A stretch of 64,000 nucleotides of DNA from Aphidius gifuensis (GCF_014905175.1 NC_057789.1:23742555-23806554); one strand, 5' to 3'; positions 25,059-38,400 are shown, counted from the first letter of the stretch. Notes: generated from the sequence alone by a model not told the origin. Numbers and translations: made by a program.

Positions 25059-25368
25059 TATTTTATATCTTTATCAATTATTACGAAAATTTAACTTAAT
25101 TTTTATTAAATTTACATACAAAAAAAATTTTAAATATTCCAATAACCTTTTGAATTAATTAAATTTAAAAATCTTAAATTTAACCATACCTTTTGATACT
25201 TTTAATCATCCAACTCAAATGATGAAAAGTTTTTTTTTTTTTTTTACGTGAAAACTTGACTAATAATATTCGAATTGTTTATTTTTCTGGTTGAAAATAA
25301 TCATCGATTTATCAAAAAATATATAAGATAAAGTGTGGCTTTCTTTTTTTTTTTTTGATGAAAAATAA

Positions 25369-25595
25369 TTAGTCGTAAATATCATGAACACAATGTAGTC
25401 GATTGTACAACGTTTTAAGTGACGAATACAATTGTGATATTTCTTTACAAGGAACAGTGATGTATTGATGAATCATGTCATTCTTGCTACTCAACTCATC
25501 CTTAATTGTTAACAATTTTTTAAGATCTCCCTGGTCGATGAGATTTTGCCACTCTTCTAATTTTATCGTCATACAATTCAAGTCTCTCTGGTATC
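25369..25595 (-). pseudogene. SMYD4-like exon 5 fragment, copy J
   Basis: Encodes LNCMTIKLEEWQNLIDQGDL and onwards to HDIYD and a stop. The front of the exon and its acceptor are missing, and similarity ends abruptly near 25595. It is almost identical, with its 3' flank, to exon 5 of copy F (12194..12445), so it is a fragment of a duplicated F end. Confidence 0.85.
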
Positions 25596-26075
25596 ATTAA
25601 TTATACAAAGCCAATAGTTATTAATTTTTTTTTACCTTAAACCTCAACTAATAATATATTTTTAATTGTGTGTTTTTTTTGCTGATTATATCAAAAATGA
25701 ACATCGATATAAAAAATGTATGATATAAAATGACAAGTTTTAATTATTTTTTTGTTATGAATCCAATTAAAATTTACAAATTAAAAAGTAATTGGAAAAA
25801 ACAAAAAATCCTTTGAATTTAAACTAAAAAAGATTTTAGATTATTCCAAAAACCTCATTAATTATTTAAAGTAAAAAAACGTGAATTCAATTATAAAAGT
25901 TTGTAATTTTTTGAATAATTTAAATCATCCAACTTATTAAATGATAAAAGTTGTTTTTTTTCACCCGAAAGCTTAGTTAATCATATTTTTAATTGTTTTT
26001 TTTTTCTGGCTGAAATAAACAGCGATGTAAAAAATTATATGAAATGGAATGTTGCTTTCTTTTTTTTGATGAAAA
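25596..26075. other. AT-rich intergenic stretch
   Basis: No gene can be supported here. It contains the usual A and T runs and sequence related to other 3' flanks of the array. Confidence 0.6.
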
Positions 26076-26079
26076 ATAA

Positions 26080-28148
26080 TTAGTCGTAAATATCATGAAC
26101 AGAATGTAGCCGATCGTACAACGTTTTGAGTAATAAATACAATCGTGATTTTTCTTTAGAAGGAACAGTGATGTATTGATGAATCATGTCATTTATGCTA
26201 TTCAACTCATCCTTAATTGTTATTAATTTTTTATTATCTCCTTGCTGGAAAAGTTTCTTCCATCCTGTGACTTTCCGCATCATACGCTTCAATTCTCCTT
26301 TGATTATTTTCGGCAATGTAATTTTCTTGAAAAAAAAAAAAAAATTGTTTTAAATATCAATAGCTTCAAGAATTTGAAGTTTTAAACAAGCAATAAAACA
26401 AGTACCTTGTAGGATGGAAGAGATTGAAAAGTTAACCAATTTCCATCACATGCTGTACATTTACATTGTATATAATCAATGCTAGTAAGTCCAAATCGTG
26501 AAAGCCGATAGAATTTTGAAGTTATATGATATGAACCAATAGCACTCCCAAGTATCTAGAATGAATTTATAATTATTAAAATCTGAAGAAAATAAATACA
26601 AGTATAATATGTAGAGCCAATAATAAATACCGGTTGTCCTTGCTTGATTGGTTTGCAAGCATAATATCCAACATTTGAACCAACATGAGTCCAATTGACA
26701 TTGGGATCACAGCTTGATTTTAATATCTTCCAAAATGGTAACATGAATTTTGACTTCTTCACGGGATCATCAACGAATAACTGATAAATTTTGTTCAAAA
26801 TACAATAAATATTATAAACACAAAAATAATTAACAATTATTATTATAAATTAATTATATATACATACCGGTTGAGCATAGCGAATATTGATCAGTAAATA
26901 ACGCAACAATAATTCTCCCAAAATTAATAATTTTTCATTTTTATAATCAAGCAATTCTTCCTTGGTCATTCTTTTACCTAAAATATCTGTTTTCTGACCG
27001 AAAATTGCAACAATCTTTACCGCAAATAATGCATATCCATAAAGACACTCATTTTGTGTTGCATTAAAATAATCAAGATTAAAAAAATTATCGATAGTAT
27101 TAACATTTAGAATTCCATTGGTAAATATGAATCCTGTGTTTTGCATAGAGTCAATATCGTCAACTTTTTTTTTTAATTCAAGCAAACCACCAACTGACTT
27201 TAGTGTCTTTGAAAAAAGTTTTATTGCTGGTGAACAGCCTGGTAGAATATTGTCAAACTGTGCTGATACTGGACATTCAATTTTGTGATAACTATCCCAT
27301 GCTTTTGCTTTACATTCATCGGAACAATATATGACAGCTGAACAAATATTACATGGTATACCAGCCCAAGTTTGGCGACAACAATGCCAACAATTAGTAA
27401 AACGTAAATCATCAGCAGGGGTTGCTGCAAATGGCTCAGAGATGTAAATAAATTCACCAGATTTAATGTCTCTTGTTGCAACAACATGTTGATTATTTTC
27501 GTTAGTTTGTTTTAATTCAATTGCATTAGATGCACCAACTATTAATGCATTATTATCATTTATTTTTGGTATTAATTTAATAATTTCACGTGGTGCTTTA
27601 AGTTCTTCCATCATCTTTGTATACTCTTCAGCGATGTCGTATGTCCGGTTTTTTCCAGCTATCAAAGAAGGGAGCCAGTGGTTTGCAAGAGCCAATGAAA
27701 CATCTTTCTCAAGATGTGAGCCTGGTTTCAAGGCTTTGAAACACAATGCTTGACGAACATATAATTTTGTTTTTAAATTGTCTGGATAGCCAGATGTTAA
27801 TGCACGTTCAATGTCAAGAAGACAATCTTCATAGAGTCTTGCTTTGAATAATGCAGCTGAACGATTTGCATAAGCCAATGACAATTCTTGGGATCCACCT
27901 GGTGCATGTGCAATACTTTTGGTATATGCTACAATTGATTTGCGTAAAAAATCTTTATTTTCTGCAGTTGTGTATTCGTTGTTACCAATTTCCCTCCAGA
28001 TTATTGATTGATTAACTGTTTTAATAATTTCATCATAATTCTCTATAATATGTGGACCTGAAAATTTCCATGCCACCTCAAATTTACCTCTGAATGTTGT
28101 CTTCGGTGAATATTCTTGTCGAATATTTTTTTTAGTTTCAGGATGCAT
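26080..28148 (-). CDS. SMYD4-like TPR-SET-MYND protein, copy K (intact, divergent)
   Basis: Exons: 28148..26868, 26780..26631, 26555..26406 and 26325..26080, phase 0, 608 residues. It starts MHPETKKNIRQEYSPKTTF; the ATG follows the acceptor gttgcag directly. The MYND finger is complete with a distinct second half (CNIC, YCSDECKAKAW, HKIEC). The SET core reads KSSCDPN and the post-SET cysteines are in CKCTACDGNW. Exon 5 has an unusual basic start (KITLPKIIKGELKRMMRK). With I and M it forms a subgroup whose upstream blocks are also alike. Confidence 0.87.
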
Positions 28149-28346
28149 GACTGCAACATATAATTTATATTTTGTATTTATAAATAAATAATAATAATAT
28201 TAAAGCAAAATTAAATTATCATTATTATCTAACTGTACAAAATAAATTTATTTTTGATTGTTATCATGTCAATAATATTAAAACAATATTGATGATTCAT
28301 TGAAATAACGAATGATAAAAAATAAAAAACATGGATGAAAAACTTA

Positions 28347-28440
28347 CTTAATCTTTGATGGTTTTCCATTGTAAAATTAAAATAGAAAAATTGCAACAAA
28401 ATTTTATTTATTGATGTTCAAACTGTGTCACTAAAAAAAC
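28347..28440 (-). promoter_or_regulatory. 5' noncoding exon and start-like site of copy K
   Basis: The noncoding exon ends at 28348 before GTAAGT. The minus strand reads TTAGTGACACAG near 28435..28421, the counterpart of the TCAGTGACACAG stretch of other copies, with a changed initiator base. Confidence 0.4.
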
Positions 28441-29660
28441 TTGTTTAAAATGATTTTATTATGTTTATCGAGATTTCGAATTAATTTATTTTTATTAATT
28501 ATACAAAGCCAATAATTATCAGCTTGTGATGTGGCACTACCACGTCGCCAATACAAAATTTTCCAACGAATTTACGTACGCACGTTTATGTTTGGTAGCC
28601 GAACGCGGTCTAACATCACATTAGATATATTTTATTTTACAAGTAAATACCACATTAATGTGGTGGTGGAAATCATGGAAATATGCGTAGAAGCATTTTC
28701 ATTCGTTTCGACTATCTTCTTTTTCTGTGTATATGTATTTTTGGCATACAATAGAAAAAAATAAACAAAATAATAAATATTCATATTTCAATGAACACAC
28801 CCAATACATAATAAATAAACAGAAAATCATCTTACAATATAATAAACATTAAAATATTTCAAAATCATAATAACAAATAGAAACAAATATTTATAAATTA
28901 AAAATTCATTATGGCTTCAAAATATTAATTATTTCCTTTAAAATTTACAATCCAACATACATTTTATTATTTAAACATTTAACTATCTATTTTTCAAAAA
29001 GATATATTAGCTGATTGATGATCATGTTAATGAGTTGGATCCACTCATTAAGTATCTCTTTATTTTGCCTAAAATTATCATCAACACAATTTATTTTATT
29101 CTTCTAATCTCAACCCTCAAAAATAGTCATTTCTTTTACTATATTCTGGTTATTATCGACGATTTTTAATTTATTTTTATTTTCAAACTTTTAACAATAT
29201 TTTTCGTGACTGCTTTCAATGACCTTCAAAATTATTTATTTTAGTTTTATCTGTATTAATACAATTCAAATCGTTTTCATTATTTAATTTCTAAATATAT
29301 TTGAAAATACTCTCATTTGATGTTGTTTTGAAATACTCAAGATTTTTAAATATATCTATTTTATATTTTTATCAATTATTACGAAAATTTAACTTAATTT
29401 TTATTCAATTTACACAAAAAAAATTTTAAATATTCCAAAAACCTCATGAATTAATTAAGTTATTTTAAATTCTCAAATTAACCATGAAAATTATAATATT
29501 TTTTAAATAATTTAAATCCTCCAACTCGAATGATGGAAGTTTTTTTTCTTTCTTACTTTAAAACTTAACTAGTAATATTTTCAATTGATTTTTTTTTTGG
29601 CTGAAATAAATATCGATGTAAAAAAATATATAGTGTAATGTTGCTTTCTTTTTTGTGATG
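28441..29660. repeat. Intergenic block, duplicate of 24.1 to 25.1 kb
   Basis: This matches the block upstream of copy I along about 1 kb. It contains a 14-bp palindrome core (28650..28663), the small plus-strand frame at 28675..28764 and a second eroded exon 2 remnant at 29309..29357. No other gene is visible. Confidence 0.7.
28675..28764 (+). other. Conserved 29-residue open frame (MEICVEAFS type)
   Basis: Same frame as at 24380 but with a 6-nt insertion that keeps the frame open (FFFCVYVFLAYNRKK). An in-frame indel is weak evidence for coding, but copies M and N carry a frameshift at the same place. Confidence 0.25.
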
Positions 29661-29668
29661 GAAAATAA

Positions 29669-31349
29669 TTACTCGTCAATATCATAAACGGTATATAGTC
29701 GATTGTACAACGATTTGAGTAATAAATACAATATTGATATTTCTCTACAAGGAACACTGATGTATTGATGAATCATGTCATTCATGCTGCTCAACTCATG
29801 CTTAATTGTTGATAACTTTTTAGTATCTCCCTGCTGGATAAGCTTCTGCCATTCTTTGAATTTTACGTTCAAGCAATTCAATTCTCTATTGATTGTTGTC
29901 GGTAATATAATTGACATTGGGATCACAGCTTGGTTTTATTATCTTCGAAAATGGTAGCATGGTATTTGATAACACAACACTACTACCAGGTTCTTTTTTC
30001 ATCATCTAATAAATTTTGTTTAAAAAATATTATTATTATTATTATGACCACAAAAGTAATGAACCATTATCAATGAATTAATTGTATACGTACCAATTGG
30101 CTGCTGCGATAAACAATCATCATATAACGTAATATTAATTCTCCCAAAATTAATAGTTTTTCATTTTTATTTTCAATCAAATATTTAGTTGTCATTTTTT
30201 TACCTAATATATCTGTTTTTTGACAAAGAATTGAAACAATCGCTCCCACAAGAAATGCAAATTCAAAACTACAAATATTCGATGTTGGTTTATAATAATC
30301 TAAAAGATTAAAATTATCAAACGTATTAACATCAAGAATTCCATTGGTAAACATTAATTCTTTATTTTTCATTGAGTCAACATCGTCAACTTTTTTTTTT
30401 AATTCAAGCAAACCACCAACTAAGTTTAGTGTCTTTAAAAAAATTTTGACTGGCAGAATAAACAGTGTAGCTAATTCGTCCTGTTGGAAAAATTCTCCCA
30501 ATACTAAACATTCAATATTGTGATAACTATTCCATGCTTTTGTTTACATATATCAGAACAATATATGATAGCTGAACAATTATCACATGGTATACCAGCC
30601 TAAGTTTGGCGACAACAATGCCAACAATTAGTAAAACGTAAATCATCACTAGGAGTTGCTGCAAATGGCTCAGAAATGTAAATAAATTCACCAGATTTAA
30701 TGTCTCTTGTTGCAACAACATGTTGATTATTTTCGTTAGTTTGTTTTAATTCAATTGCGTCAGATGCACCAACTATTTTGCATTCTCATTTTTTATTTCT
30801 GGTGTTAATTTAATAATTTTACGTGGTTCTTTAAGATCATTGATCATCTTTGGATACTCTTTGATGATGTCGTATTTTGGATTGTTCATCTTTAAATCAG
30901 GAAGCCATTGCATTGCACTGGCCATTGAAATACTTGGTTCAAGTTCTGAGCTTGGTTTCAATGCTTTGAAACACAACGATTGACGTAAAAATAATTTTGT
31001 TTTTAATTTATCTGGATAGCCTGCTTTTAATGAACGTTCAATGTCAAGAAGACAATCTTCATAGAGTCTTGCTTTAAATAATACAGCTGAACGTTTTGCA
31101 TAAGCCAATGACAATTCTTTAGATCCAACTGGTGCAAAAGCAATACTCTTGGTGTATGCTTCAATTGATTTGCGCAAATAATTTTCTTTTTTTGCAGTAG
31201 TGTATTCTTTGTTCCCAACTTTTTTCCAGAGTATTGAGTGACTAACTGTTTTTTTAGTTTTACCAGTCCCATACCACTTTAAATTTATCTCTAAATGTTG
31301 TCTTTTGTGCATATTGACATCGAGCATTTTTCATAGCATCAGAATCCAT
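29669..31349 (-). pseudogene. SMYD4-like gene, copy L, multiply broken
   Basis: The start codon is at 31349. Lesions visible: about 29 nt missing near 31267, a few nt missing near 30775, a TAG in place of the MYND tryptophan codon near 30601 (QT-W becomes a stop), and a 2-nt loss near 30540. Exon 3 is joined directly to exon 5 near 29907, which deletes exon 4 and two introns. The end of exon 2 (30094 to 30500) and most of exon 5 remain readable. It is closest to copies H, P and R. Confidence 0.9.
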
Positions 31350-31549
31350 ACTTGCAACAAACAGTTTATACCTACATTATATATTTTAATTTATAAATAA
31401 ACAATGATACTAATTAATCAAAATTAAATTATCAGTATTATCTAATTGTACTAAATAGGCTTATTTTCGATTGTTGTTATGTCAACAATTATAAACAGTA
31501 TAATTGATATAATAATTATGTTAAAGAAAACAAGAACATGGATAAAAAA

Positions 31550-31829
31550 CTTACTTGATCTTTGATGGTTTTTCCATGAAAAATTAAAATAAAAAACTGC
31601 AACAAAGTTTTATTTATTGATGTTTAAACTGTGTCACTGAAATCACATGTTAATTCTTCAATTGTCGGTCAACTTAATTAATGTTAAATTGAAAATAGAT
31701 GATAAAAATAAAATGACAGTCACAATAGAATTAAAAAATTTACATAACCTGCAGGGGTTTTGTTTATGCTCTATATCACTCTATATACATGAAATACATT
31801 AATCATAGTTCTCAAGCGATGCTGACGCC
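31550..31829 (-). promoter_or_regulatory. 5' noncoding exon and promoter region of pseudogene L
   Basis: The exon ends at 31555 before GTAAGT. The TTTCAGTGACACAG stretch lies near 31645..31630 on the minus strand. The 19-bp motif variant ctcaagcgatgctgacgcc is at 31811..31829. The promoter looks intact even though the gene is broken. Confidence 0.42.
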
Positions 31830-31849
31830 AATATCTGTCTCTTTTTTTT

Positions 31850-32210
31850 TTTTCTCTCTTTTTATAAAGTACAATCAAAATGGTTTGAAAGTTTAAAATT
31901 TACAAATTCAATGGAGAAAAAAATAAAAAAAAAAAACGACTTTTAATTATTTATTTTTTATGAATACCAATTGAAAAATTTTCATAAATTATAAACTAAA
32001 GAATAACACAAAAATCACTTAAATTTGCAAATAAAAATTTTAGAATATTCCAAGAACCTCATAAATTAATTATTGAATTTAAAAATCATAAAAGTTTTTT
32101 TTTTTTACCTAAATCCTTAACTAATAATATTTTTAATAAGAAAAAAATACATCAATGTAAAAATATGGAATAAAAATGGAACGTTGCTTTTTTTTTGTGA
32201 TTAAATAAAT
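31850..32210. other. AT-rich intergenic stretch, duplicated at 46.82 to 47.1 kb
   Basis: No gene is seen. The sequence from the L promoter through the 3' end of M recurs around copies P and Q. Confidence 0.65.
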
Positions 32211-32212
32211 AA

Positions 32213-34311
32213 TTACTCGTCAATATCATGAACAGAATGTAGTCGGGTGTACAACTTTTCAAGAAGTAAATACACTACTGATATTTCTTTGCAGGGAACA
32301 GTGACGTATTGATGTAGCAAGTCATTCATTCTATTCAAATTATCCTTAATTGTTAAAAATTTTTTAGGATCTCTCTGGTTGATGATCAATTTCCACTCTC
32401 CAAGTTCAAGCGTCATATATTTTAACTCTGTCTCGATACATGTTGGCATACTCTTTAAAAAAAAAAAAATAAAATTAGTTATTTGTAGTTTTTAATAGTT
32501 ATAAATAGCTTTAAAATTTGAAGTATTTAATAATTGATAGAATACCTCAGGAGGAGAGTAAACTGAAAGATCTTCTAGAACCGGCCAATTTTCAACACAC
32601 GCTCTACATTCACATGATACAGGACCACTAGATAATTCTTTGAATTTAATATATCGGTCGGTTTTAGATGTTTCGTGGTAGTTAACACAACGTCTCGAGA
32701 AAATCTGAAATTAAATTTATAATTACTATCAAAATCTAAAAACAAAAAATTTAAGTATAATCATTAAAAAACATCAATAAGTACCGGTTCTCCTTGCTTG
32801 ATTGGTTTGGTAGCATAATATCCAACATTTGAACCAACATGAGTCCAATTGACATTGGGATCACAGCTTGGTTTTAATATATTCCAAAATGGTAACATGA
32901 CTTGTGACCACTTCACGGAATCATCAACGGATAACTGATAAATTTTGTTCAAAATACAATAATTATTATAAACACAAAAATAATTAACAATTATTATTAT
33001 AAATTAATTATATATACATACCGATTGACCATGGCGAGAATCAATTAGTAAAAAACGCAATAATAACTCTCCCAAAATTAAGAATTTTTCATTCATATAA
33101 TGAAGCAATTCTTCCTGGGTCATTTTTTTACCTAAAATATCTGTTTTCTGACCGAAAATTGCAACAATCTTTACCACAAATGATGCCAATCCATAAGAAC
33201 ACTCATTCGGTGTTGCATTAAAATAATCAAGATTGAAAAAATTATCCATAGTATTAACATCAAGAATTCCATCGGTATATATCAATCCTGATTTTTGCAT
33301 CGAGTCAATATCGTCAATTTTTTTTTTTAATTCAATCAACCCACCAACTGAGTTTAGTGTCTTTGAAAAAAGTTTTATTGCTGATGAACAGCTTGGTAGA
33401 ATTTTGTTAAACGTTGAATAGTGTTCTGATACTGGACATTCAATTTTGTGATAACTATCCCATGCTTTTCCTTTACAGTTGTCACTACAATATATGACAG
33501 CTACACAATGTTCACATGGTATACCAGCCCAAGTTTGGCGACAACAATGCCAACAATTAGTAAAACGTAAATCATCAGCAGGAGTTGCTGCAAATGGCTC
33601 AGAAATGTAAATAAATTCACCAGATTCGATGTTTCGTGTTGCAACAACATGTTGATTATTATCATTTGTTTTTTTCAATTCAATTGCATCAGATGCACCA
33701 ACTATTACTGCATTATTATTTTTTATTTCTGGTATAAATTTAATAGTACTACGTGGTTCCTTAAGTTTTTTCTTCATCTTTGCATACTCTTTAGATAGGT
33801 TGTATGTTGATCTGTTTCCTGTCATTGAGGCAGGGAGCCACTGGGTTGCATTAGCCATTGAAACACTTCTCTCAATATATGAGCTTGGTTTCAAGGCTTC
33901 GAAACACAATGCTTGACGAGCATATAATTGTGTTTTTAATTTATCTGGATAGTCTGTCTTTAATGAATGTTCAATGTCAAGAAGACAATCTTCATAGAGT
34001 CTTGCCTTAAACAATAAATCTGAACGATTTGCATAAGCCAATGACAATTCTCTGGATCTATCTGGTGCACAAGCAATACTCTTGGTGTATGCTTCAATTG
34101 ATTTTCGTAAATAATCTTTATTTTTTGCACTAGTATATTCTTTGTTACCAGTTCTTTTCCAGTACGTTGATTCACTAACTGTTTTAATAATTTTATGATA
34201 ATTCTTTATAATCCCTGGACCAGATAATTTCCATGCCACCTGAAATTTACCTCTAAATGTTGTCATTTGTGAATATTGTTGTCGAATTGTCTTTTTAGTA
34301 TCAGGATCCAT
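32213..34311 (-). CDS. SMYD4-like TPR-SET-MYND protein, copy M (intact)
   Basis: Exons: 34311..33022, 32934..32785, 32704..32546 and 32452..32213, phase 0, 612 residues. It starts MDPDTKKTIRQQYSQMTTF. The MYND finger is complete but its fourth cysteine pair reads CEHC. The SET core is KPSCDPN. Exon 4 is 159 nt, three codons longer than usual at its end (SVYSPPE), and carries CECRACVENWP. Exon 5 is the shortest of the array, 240 nt, starting SMPTCIETELKY. Exons 4 and 5 are nearly identical to fragment Q at 47.1 kb. Confidence 0.87.
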
Positions 34312-34509
34312 GACTGCAACATACAATTTATATTTTGTATTTATAAATAAATAATAATAATATTAAAGCAAAATTAAATTATCATTATTATCTAAATGTA
34401 CAAAATAAATTTATTTTTAATTGTTACTACGTCAACAATATTCAAACAATATTGATGATTCATTGAAATAACAAATGATAAAAATAAAAAAACATGGATG
34501 AAAAACTTA

Positions 34510-34600
34510 CTTGATCCTCGACAGTTTTCCATTGAAAAATTAAAATAGAAAAATTGCAACAAAATTTTATTTATTGATGTTCAAACTGTGTCACTAAAAA
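34510..34600 (-). promoter_or_regulatory. 5' noncoding exon and start-like site of copy M
   Basis: The noncoding exon ends at 34511 before GTAAGT. Its usual ATCAAAGATCAA end is changed (GTCGAGGATCAA). TTAGTGACACAG lies near 34595..34581 on the minus strand. Confidence 0.4.
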
Positions 34601-34806
34601 AACTTGTTTAAAATGATTTTATTATGTTTATCGAGATTTCGAATTAATTTATTTTTATTAATTATACAAAGCCAATAATTATGAGCTTGTGATGTGGCAC
34701 AGCAACGTCGACAATACAAAATTTTTCAATGAATTTACATACGCACATTTATGTGTGGTAGCCGGACTCGGAGTAACATGAGATTTATATTTTATTTTAC
34801 AAGTAA

Positions 34807-34826
34807 CCACCACATTAATGTGGTGG
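34807..34826. promoter_or_regulatory. 20-bp perfect palindrome upstream of copy M
   Basis: CCACCACATTAATGTGGTGG is its own reverse complement. The same block upstream of N has it in full and upstream of K as a 14-bp core. A dimeric transcription-factor site or a hairpin is possible. Confidence 0.45.
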
Positions 34827-35383
34827 TGGAAATCATGGAAATATGCGTCGAAGCATTTTCACTCGTTTCGACTACCTTCTTTTATCTGTGTATTTTTGGC
34901 ATACAATAGAAAAAAATAAACAAAATAATATATTTTCATATTTCAATGAACACACCCAATACATAATAAATAAACATGAAATTATTTAACAATAAAATAA
35001 ACATTAAAATATTTCAAAATCATAATAACAAATAGAAACAAATATTTATAAATTAAAAATTCTTTATGACTTTGAAATTTAAATTATTTTTTTTTAAATT
35101 AACAATCCAACGTATATTTTATTATTTAAACATTTAACTATTTATTTTTTTAAATTATTTTGAAAGGTCATATGACTCATAGTAGATTATTAGCCGAATA
35201 TGTCACTGACTTTTAATTATTTTTTCTTTATTTATATTGATTTTGTATTGTCAAAATTTGATTCAATTGTTCAAAGACAGTCTAACGATATTTCAGACCT
35301 CAAACATAATAAATATTTTAATGATGTTTAAGCTAGTACTGGTATGTTTAATAAAAATAATTTTTCAAATATTTTATTCAAAT

Positions 35384-35434
35384 AATTATGTCAATCGTAA
35401 ATTTCGTCGTGTTGGCCAACGTTTAGACAGTTGA
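35384..35434 (+). other. Conserved short open end NYVNRKFRRVGQRLDS
   Basis: The second of four aligned 51-nt stretches. Here glycine is arginine and the last residue is serine. The sequence upstream has stops in the frames that are open in the 39-kb copy, so this copy is probably not coding. Confidence 0.2.
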
Positions 35435-36107
35435 AATATTTAAAAAATGTGTCGGAAAATATAATCATATTCATTTCATAATTTTTTTTTTTTATTCCTC
35501 AAATGAAAGCTATAAAAAAAATAAATAAAATAAATCATTCTAAATTCACGATTAAACTTTAGATTTATCGTAATATAAATTATTAAAAAAGTCTCCAAGT
35601 CCGTAGCAATTTTTGCAAATTAAAAATTCACACAAATTCCCGTTTTTATTTTTTAATATCAAAGACATTATTTTTTGTTCTTGTTTTTGGGATTAGATTA
35701 AAAAAAATAATAAATGATGAAAAAATTGCTTTAAAAAGAAAAAAAAACTGGTTTTATTTATGCAGTTTTGAATACTGGAAAAAAGAACAAAAAATAAAAG
35801 AAGACAACTTTTAATTATTTATTTTTTATGAATACCAATTAAAAATTAATGAATTACAACTAAATAAAAAAACCAAAAATTCCTTAAATTGAATAAAAAA
35901 AAATTTTAGAATAATCCAAACACCTCATGAATTAATTGAATTTAAAAATCAACCATAACAGTTATAAATATTTTAAATAATCTAAATTAGCCAAGTCAAA
36001 TGATGAAATACTTAACTAATAATATTTTTAATAAGAAAAAAATACATCAATGTAAAAATATAAAATAAAAATGGAATGCTGCCTTCTTTTTTATGATAAA
36101 AAATAAA

Positions 36108-38178
36108 TTACTCGTCAATATCATGAACAGAATGTAGTCGATTGTACAACCTTCCGAGGAGAAAATACAATAATGATTTTTCTTTACAAGGAACAGTGAT
36201 GTATTGATGTAACATGTCATTCATTCTATTCAAATTATCCTTCAGTGTTAATAATTTTTTACGATCTCTCTGGTCGATGAGCTCATTCCACTCTTTGAAT
36301 TTTAGCGGAATATACTTTAACTTTCTCTTGATCCTTGCCGGCAATATCATACTCTTGGAAAAAAAGATAAAAATAGTTATAAATAGCAATAAGATTCAAA
36401 GTATTTAACAATTGATGAAATACCTTGTAAGATGGCAGATCTTTTGTAGTCGGCCAATTTTCAACACATGCTATACATTCACATGATACCGGAACATCAA
36501 AAAATTCTTCTAATCTTGTATATCGGTCAGTTTTAGATAATGTATGGTAAGTAACAAAACGATTCGAGACAATCTGAAAATAAATTTATAATTACTATCG
36601 AAATCTAAAAACAAAAAATTTAAGTATAATTATTAAAAAACATCAATAAGTACCGGTTGTCCTTGCTTGATTGGTTTGCAAGCATAATATGCAACATTTG
36701 AACCAACACGAATCCAATTGACATTGGGATCACAGCTTGGTTTTAATATCTCCCGAAATGGTAACATGACCGATGACCAATTAACATCAGGATCAACTGT
36801 GAGCTGATAAATTTTGTTTAAAATACAATAATTATTATAAACACAAAAATAATTAATAACAATCATTATTAAATTGATTATATATACATACCCATTGACC
36901 ATGGCGAGAATCAATCATAATATAACGCAATAATAACTCTCCCAAAATTAATATTTTTTCATTTTTATTTTTAATCAAATCTTGCATTGTCATTTTTTTA
37001 CCTAATATATCTGTTTTGTGACCGAAAATTGCAACAATCAATACCACAACTAATGCTAACTCAAAAGGACACTCATCTGGTGTTGCATTAAAATAACCAA
37101 CGTTAAAAAAATTATCGATAGTATTAACATTAAGAATTCCATTGGTAAATATTAATTCATTTTTCATCGAGTCACTATTGTCAACTTTTTTTTTTAATTC
37201 AAGCAAACCACCAGCTAAGTTGAGTGTCTTCAAAAAAAGTTTTACTGTTGATAAATGGCACGATAGTTCGTCAATCGTTGAAAGTTGTTCAGATACTAAA
37301 CATTCAATATTGTGATAACTATTCCATGCTTTTTTTTTACATATATCGGAACAATATATGATAGCTGAACAATTATCACATGGTATACCAGCCCAAGTTT
37401 GGCGACAACAATGCCAACAATTTGTAAAACGTAAATCATCAGCAGGAGTTGCTGCAAATGGCTCAGAGATGTGAATAAATTCACCAGATTTGATGTCTCT
37501 TGTTGCAACAATGTGTTCATTATTATCATTTGTTTTTTTCAATTCAATTGCATCAGATGCACCAACTATTATTGCATTATCAGTTTTTATTTCTGGTACA
37601 CATTTAATAATTTCACGTGGTTCTTTAAGCTCATTGATCATTTTTGGATACTCCTTGGTGATGTCGTATTTTGGATTATTTTCTTTTAAATCAGGAAGCC
37701 ATTGCATTGCATTAGCCATTGAAATACTTGCTTCAAGTCTTGAGCTTCGTTTCAAGGCTTCAAAGCACAATGATTGACGTAAAAATAATTTTGTTTTTAA
37801 TTCATCTGGATAGCCTGCCTTTAATGAACGTTCAATGTCAAGAAGACAATCTTCATAGAGTCTTGCTTTGAATAATACAGCTGAACGTTTTGCATAAGCC
37901 AATGACAATTCTTTGGATCCAAGTGGTGCAAAAGCAATACTCTTTGTGTATGCTTCAATTGATTTTCGTAAATAATCTTTATCTTCCGCAGTAGTGTATT
38001 CTTTGTTACCAATTTCCCTCCAGATCATTGATCGACCAACTGTTTTATTAATTTTATCGTGATTTATGTCAGAATATGGAGCTGTAAAATCCCATACAAC
38101 TTCAAACTTATCTTTAAATGTTATCATTTGTGAAAATTGTCGTTGAGCATTCTTTATATCATCACATTCAGATTCCAT
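36108..38178 (-). CDS. SMYD4-like TPR-SET-MYND protein, copy N (intact)
   Basis: Exons: 38178..36892, 36803..36654, 36573..36424 and 36353..36108, phase 0, 610 residues. It starts MESECDDIKNAQRQFSQMIT. The MYND finger is complete (CWHC, CDNC, YCSDIC, HNIEC). The SET core is KPSCDPN, followed by WIRVGSNVAYY instead of the usual WTHVGSNVGYY. The post-SET segment is CECIACVENWP. It is close to copies G and O in exon 2 and to C and G in exons 4 and 5, which suggests exchange between copies. Confidence 0.88.
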
Positions 38179-38309
38179 AGCTGCAACAAACAGTTTATAC
38201 AAATTATATATTTATTCATAAATAAACAATGATAATAAGTTATTAATAACTAATCAAAATTAAATTATCATTATTATTTAATGGATCAAGAACATGGATA
38301 AAAAACTTA

Positions 38310-38400
38310 CTTGATCTTTGATGGTTTCTCCTTGACAAATCAAAATAAAAAATTTCAACAAAATTTTATCGATGTTCAAACTGTGTCACTGATATCACAA
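38310..38400 (-). promoter_or_regulatory. 5' noncoding exon and initiator-like site of copy N
   Basis: The noncoding exon ends at 38311 before GTAAGT. TATCAGTGACACAG lies near 38394..38381 on the minus strand and contains a TCAGT initiator. Confidence 0.45.

Larger units (their letters stand above)
23910..25365. repeat. Intergenic block, duplicated at 28.15 to 29.4 kb
   Basis: Most of this block is nearly identical to the block upstream of copy K. It holds the noncoding exon 1 of copy I (ending at 24091), a GTGACACAG start-like stretch near 24168, and the small open frame at 24380. There is also an eroded piece of SMYD4-like exon 2 at 25011..25058. Confidence 0.7.
34601..36100. repeat. Duplicated intergenic block upstream of copy M
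   Basis: The block shares long stretches with 18.2 to 19.4 kb, 38.6 to 39.7 kb and 42.9 to 44.1 kb. It contains the full 20-bp palindrome at 34807..34826, a frameshifted small frame at 34835 and the short frame ending at 35434. No standard gene is present. Confidence 0.65.
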
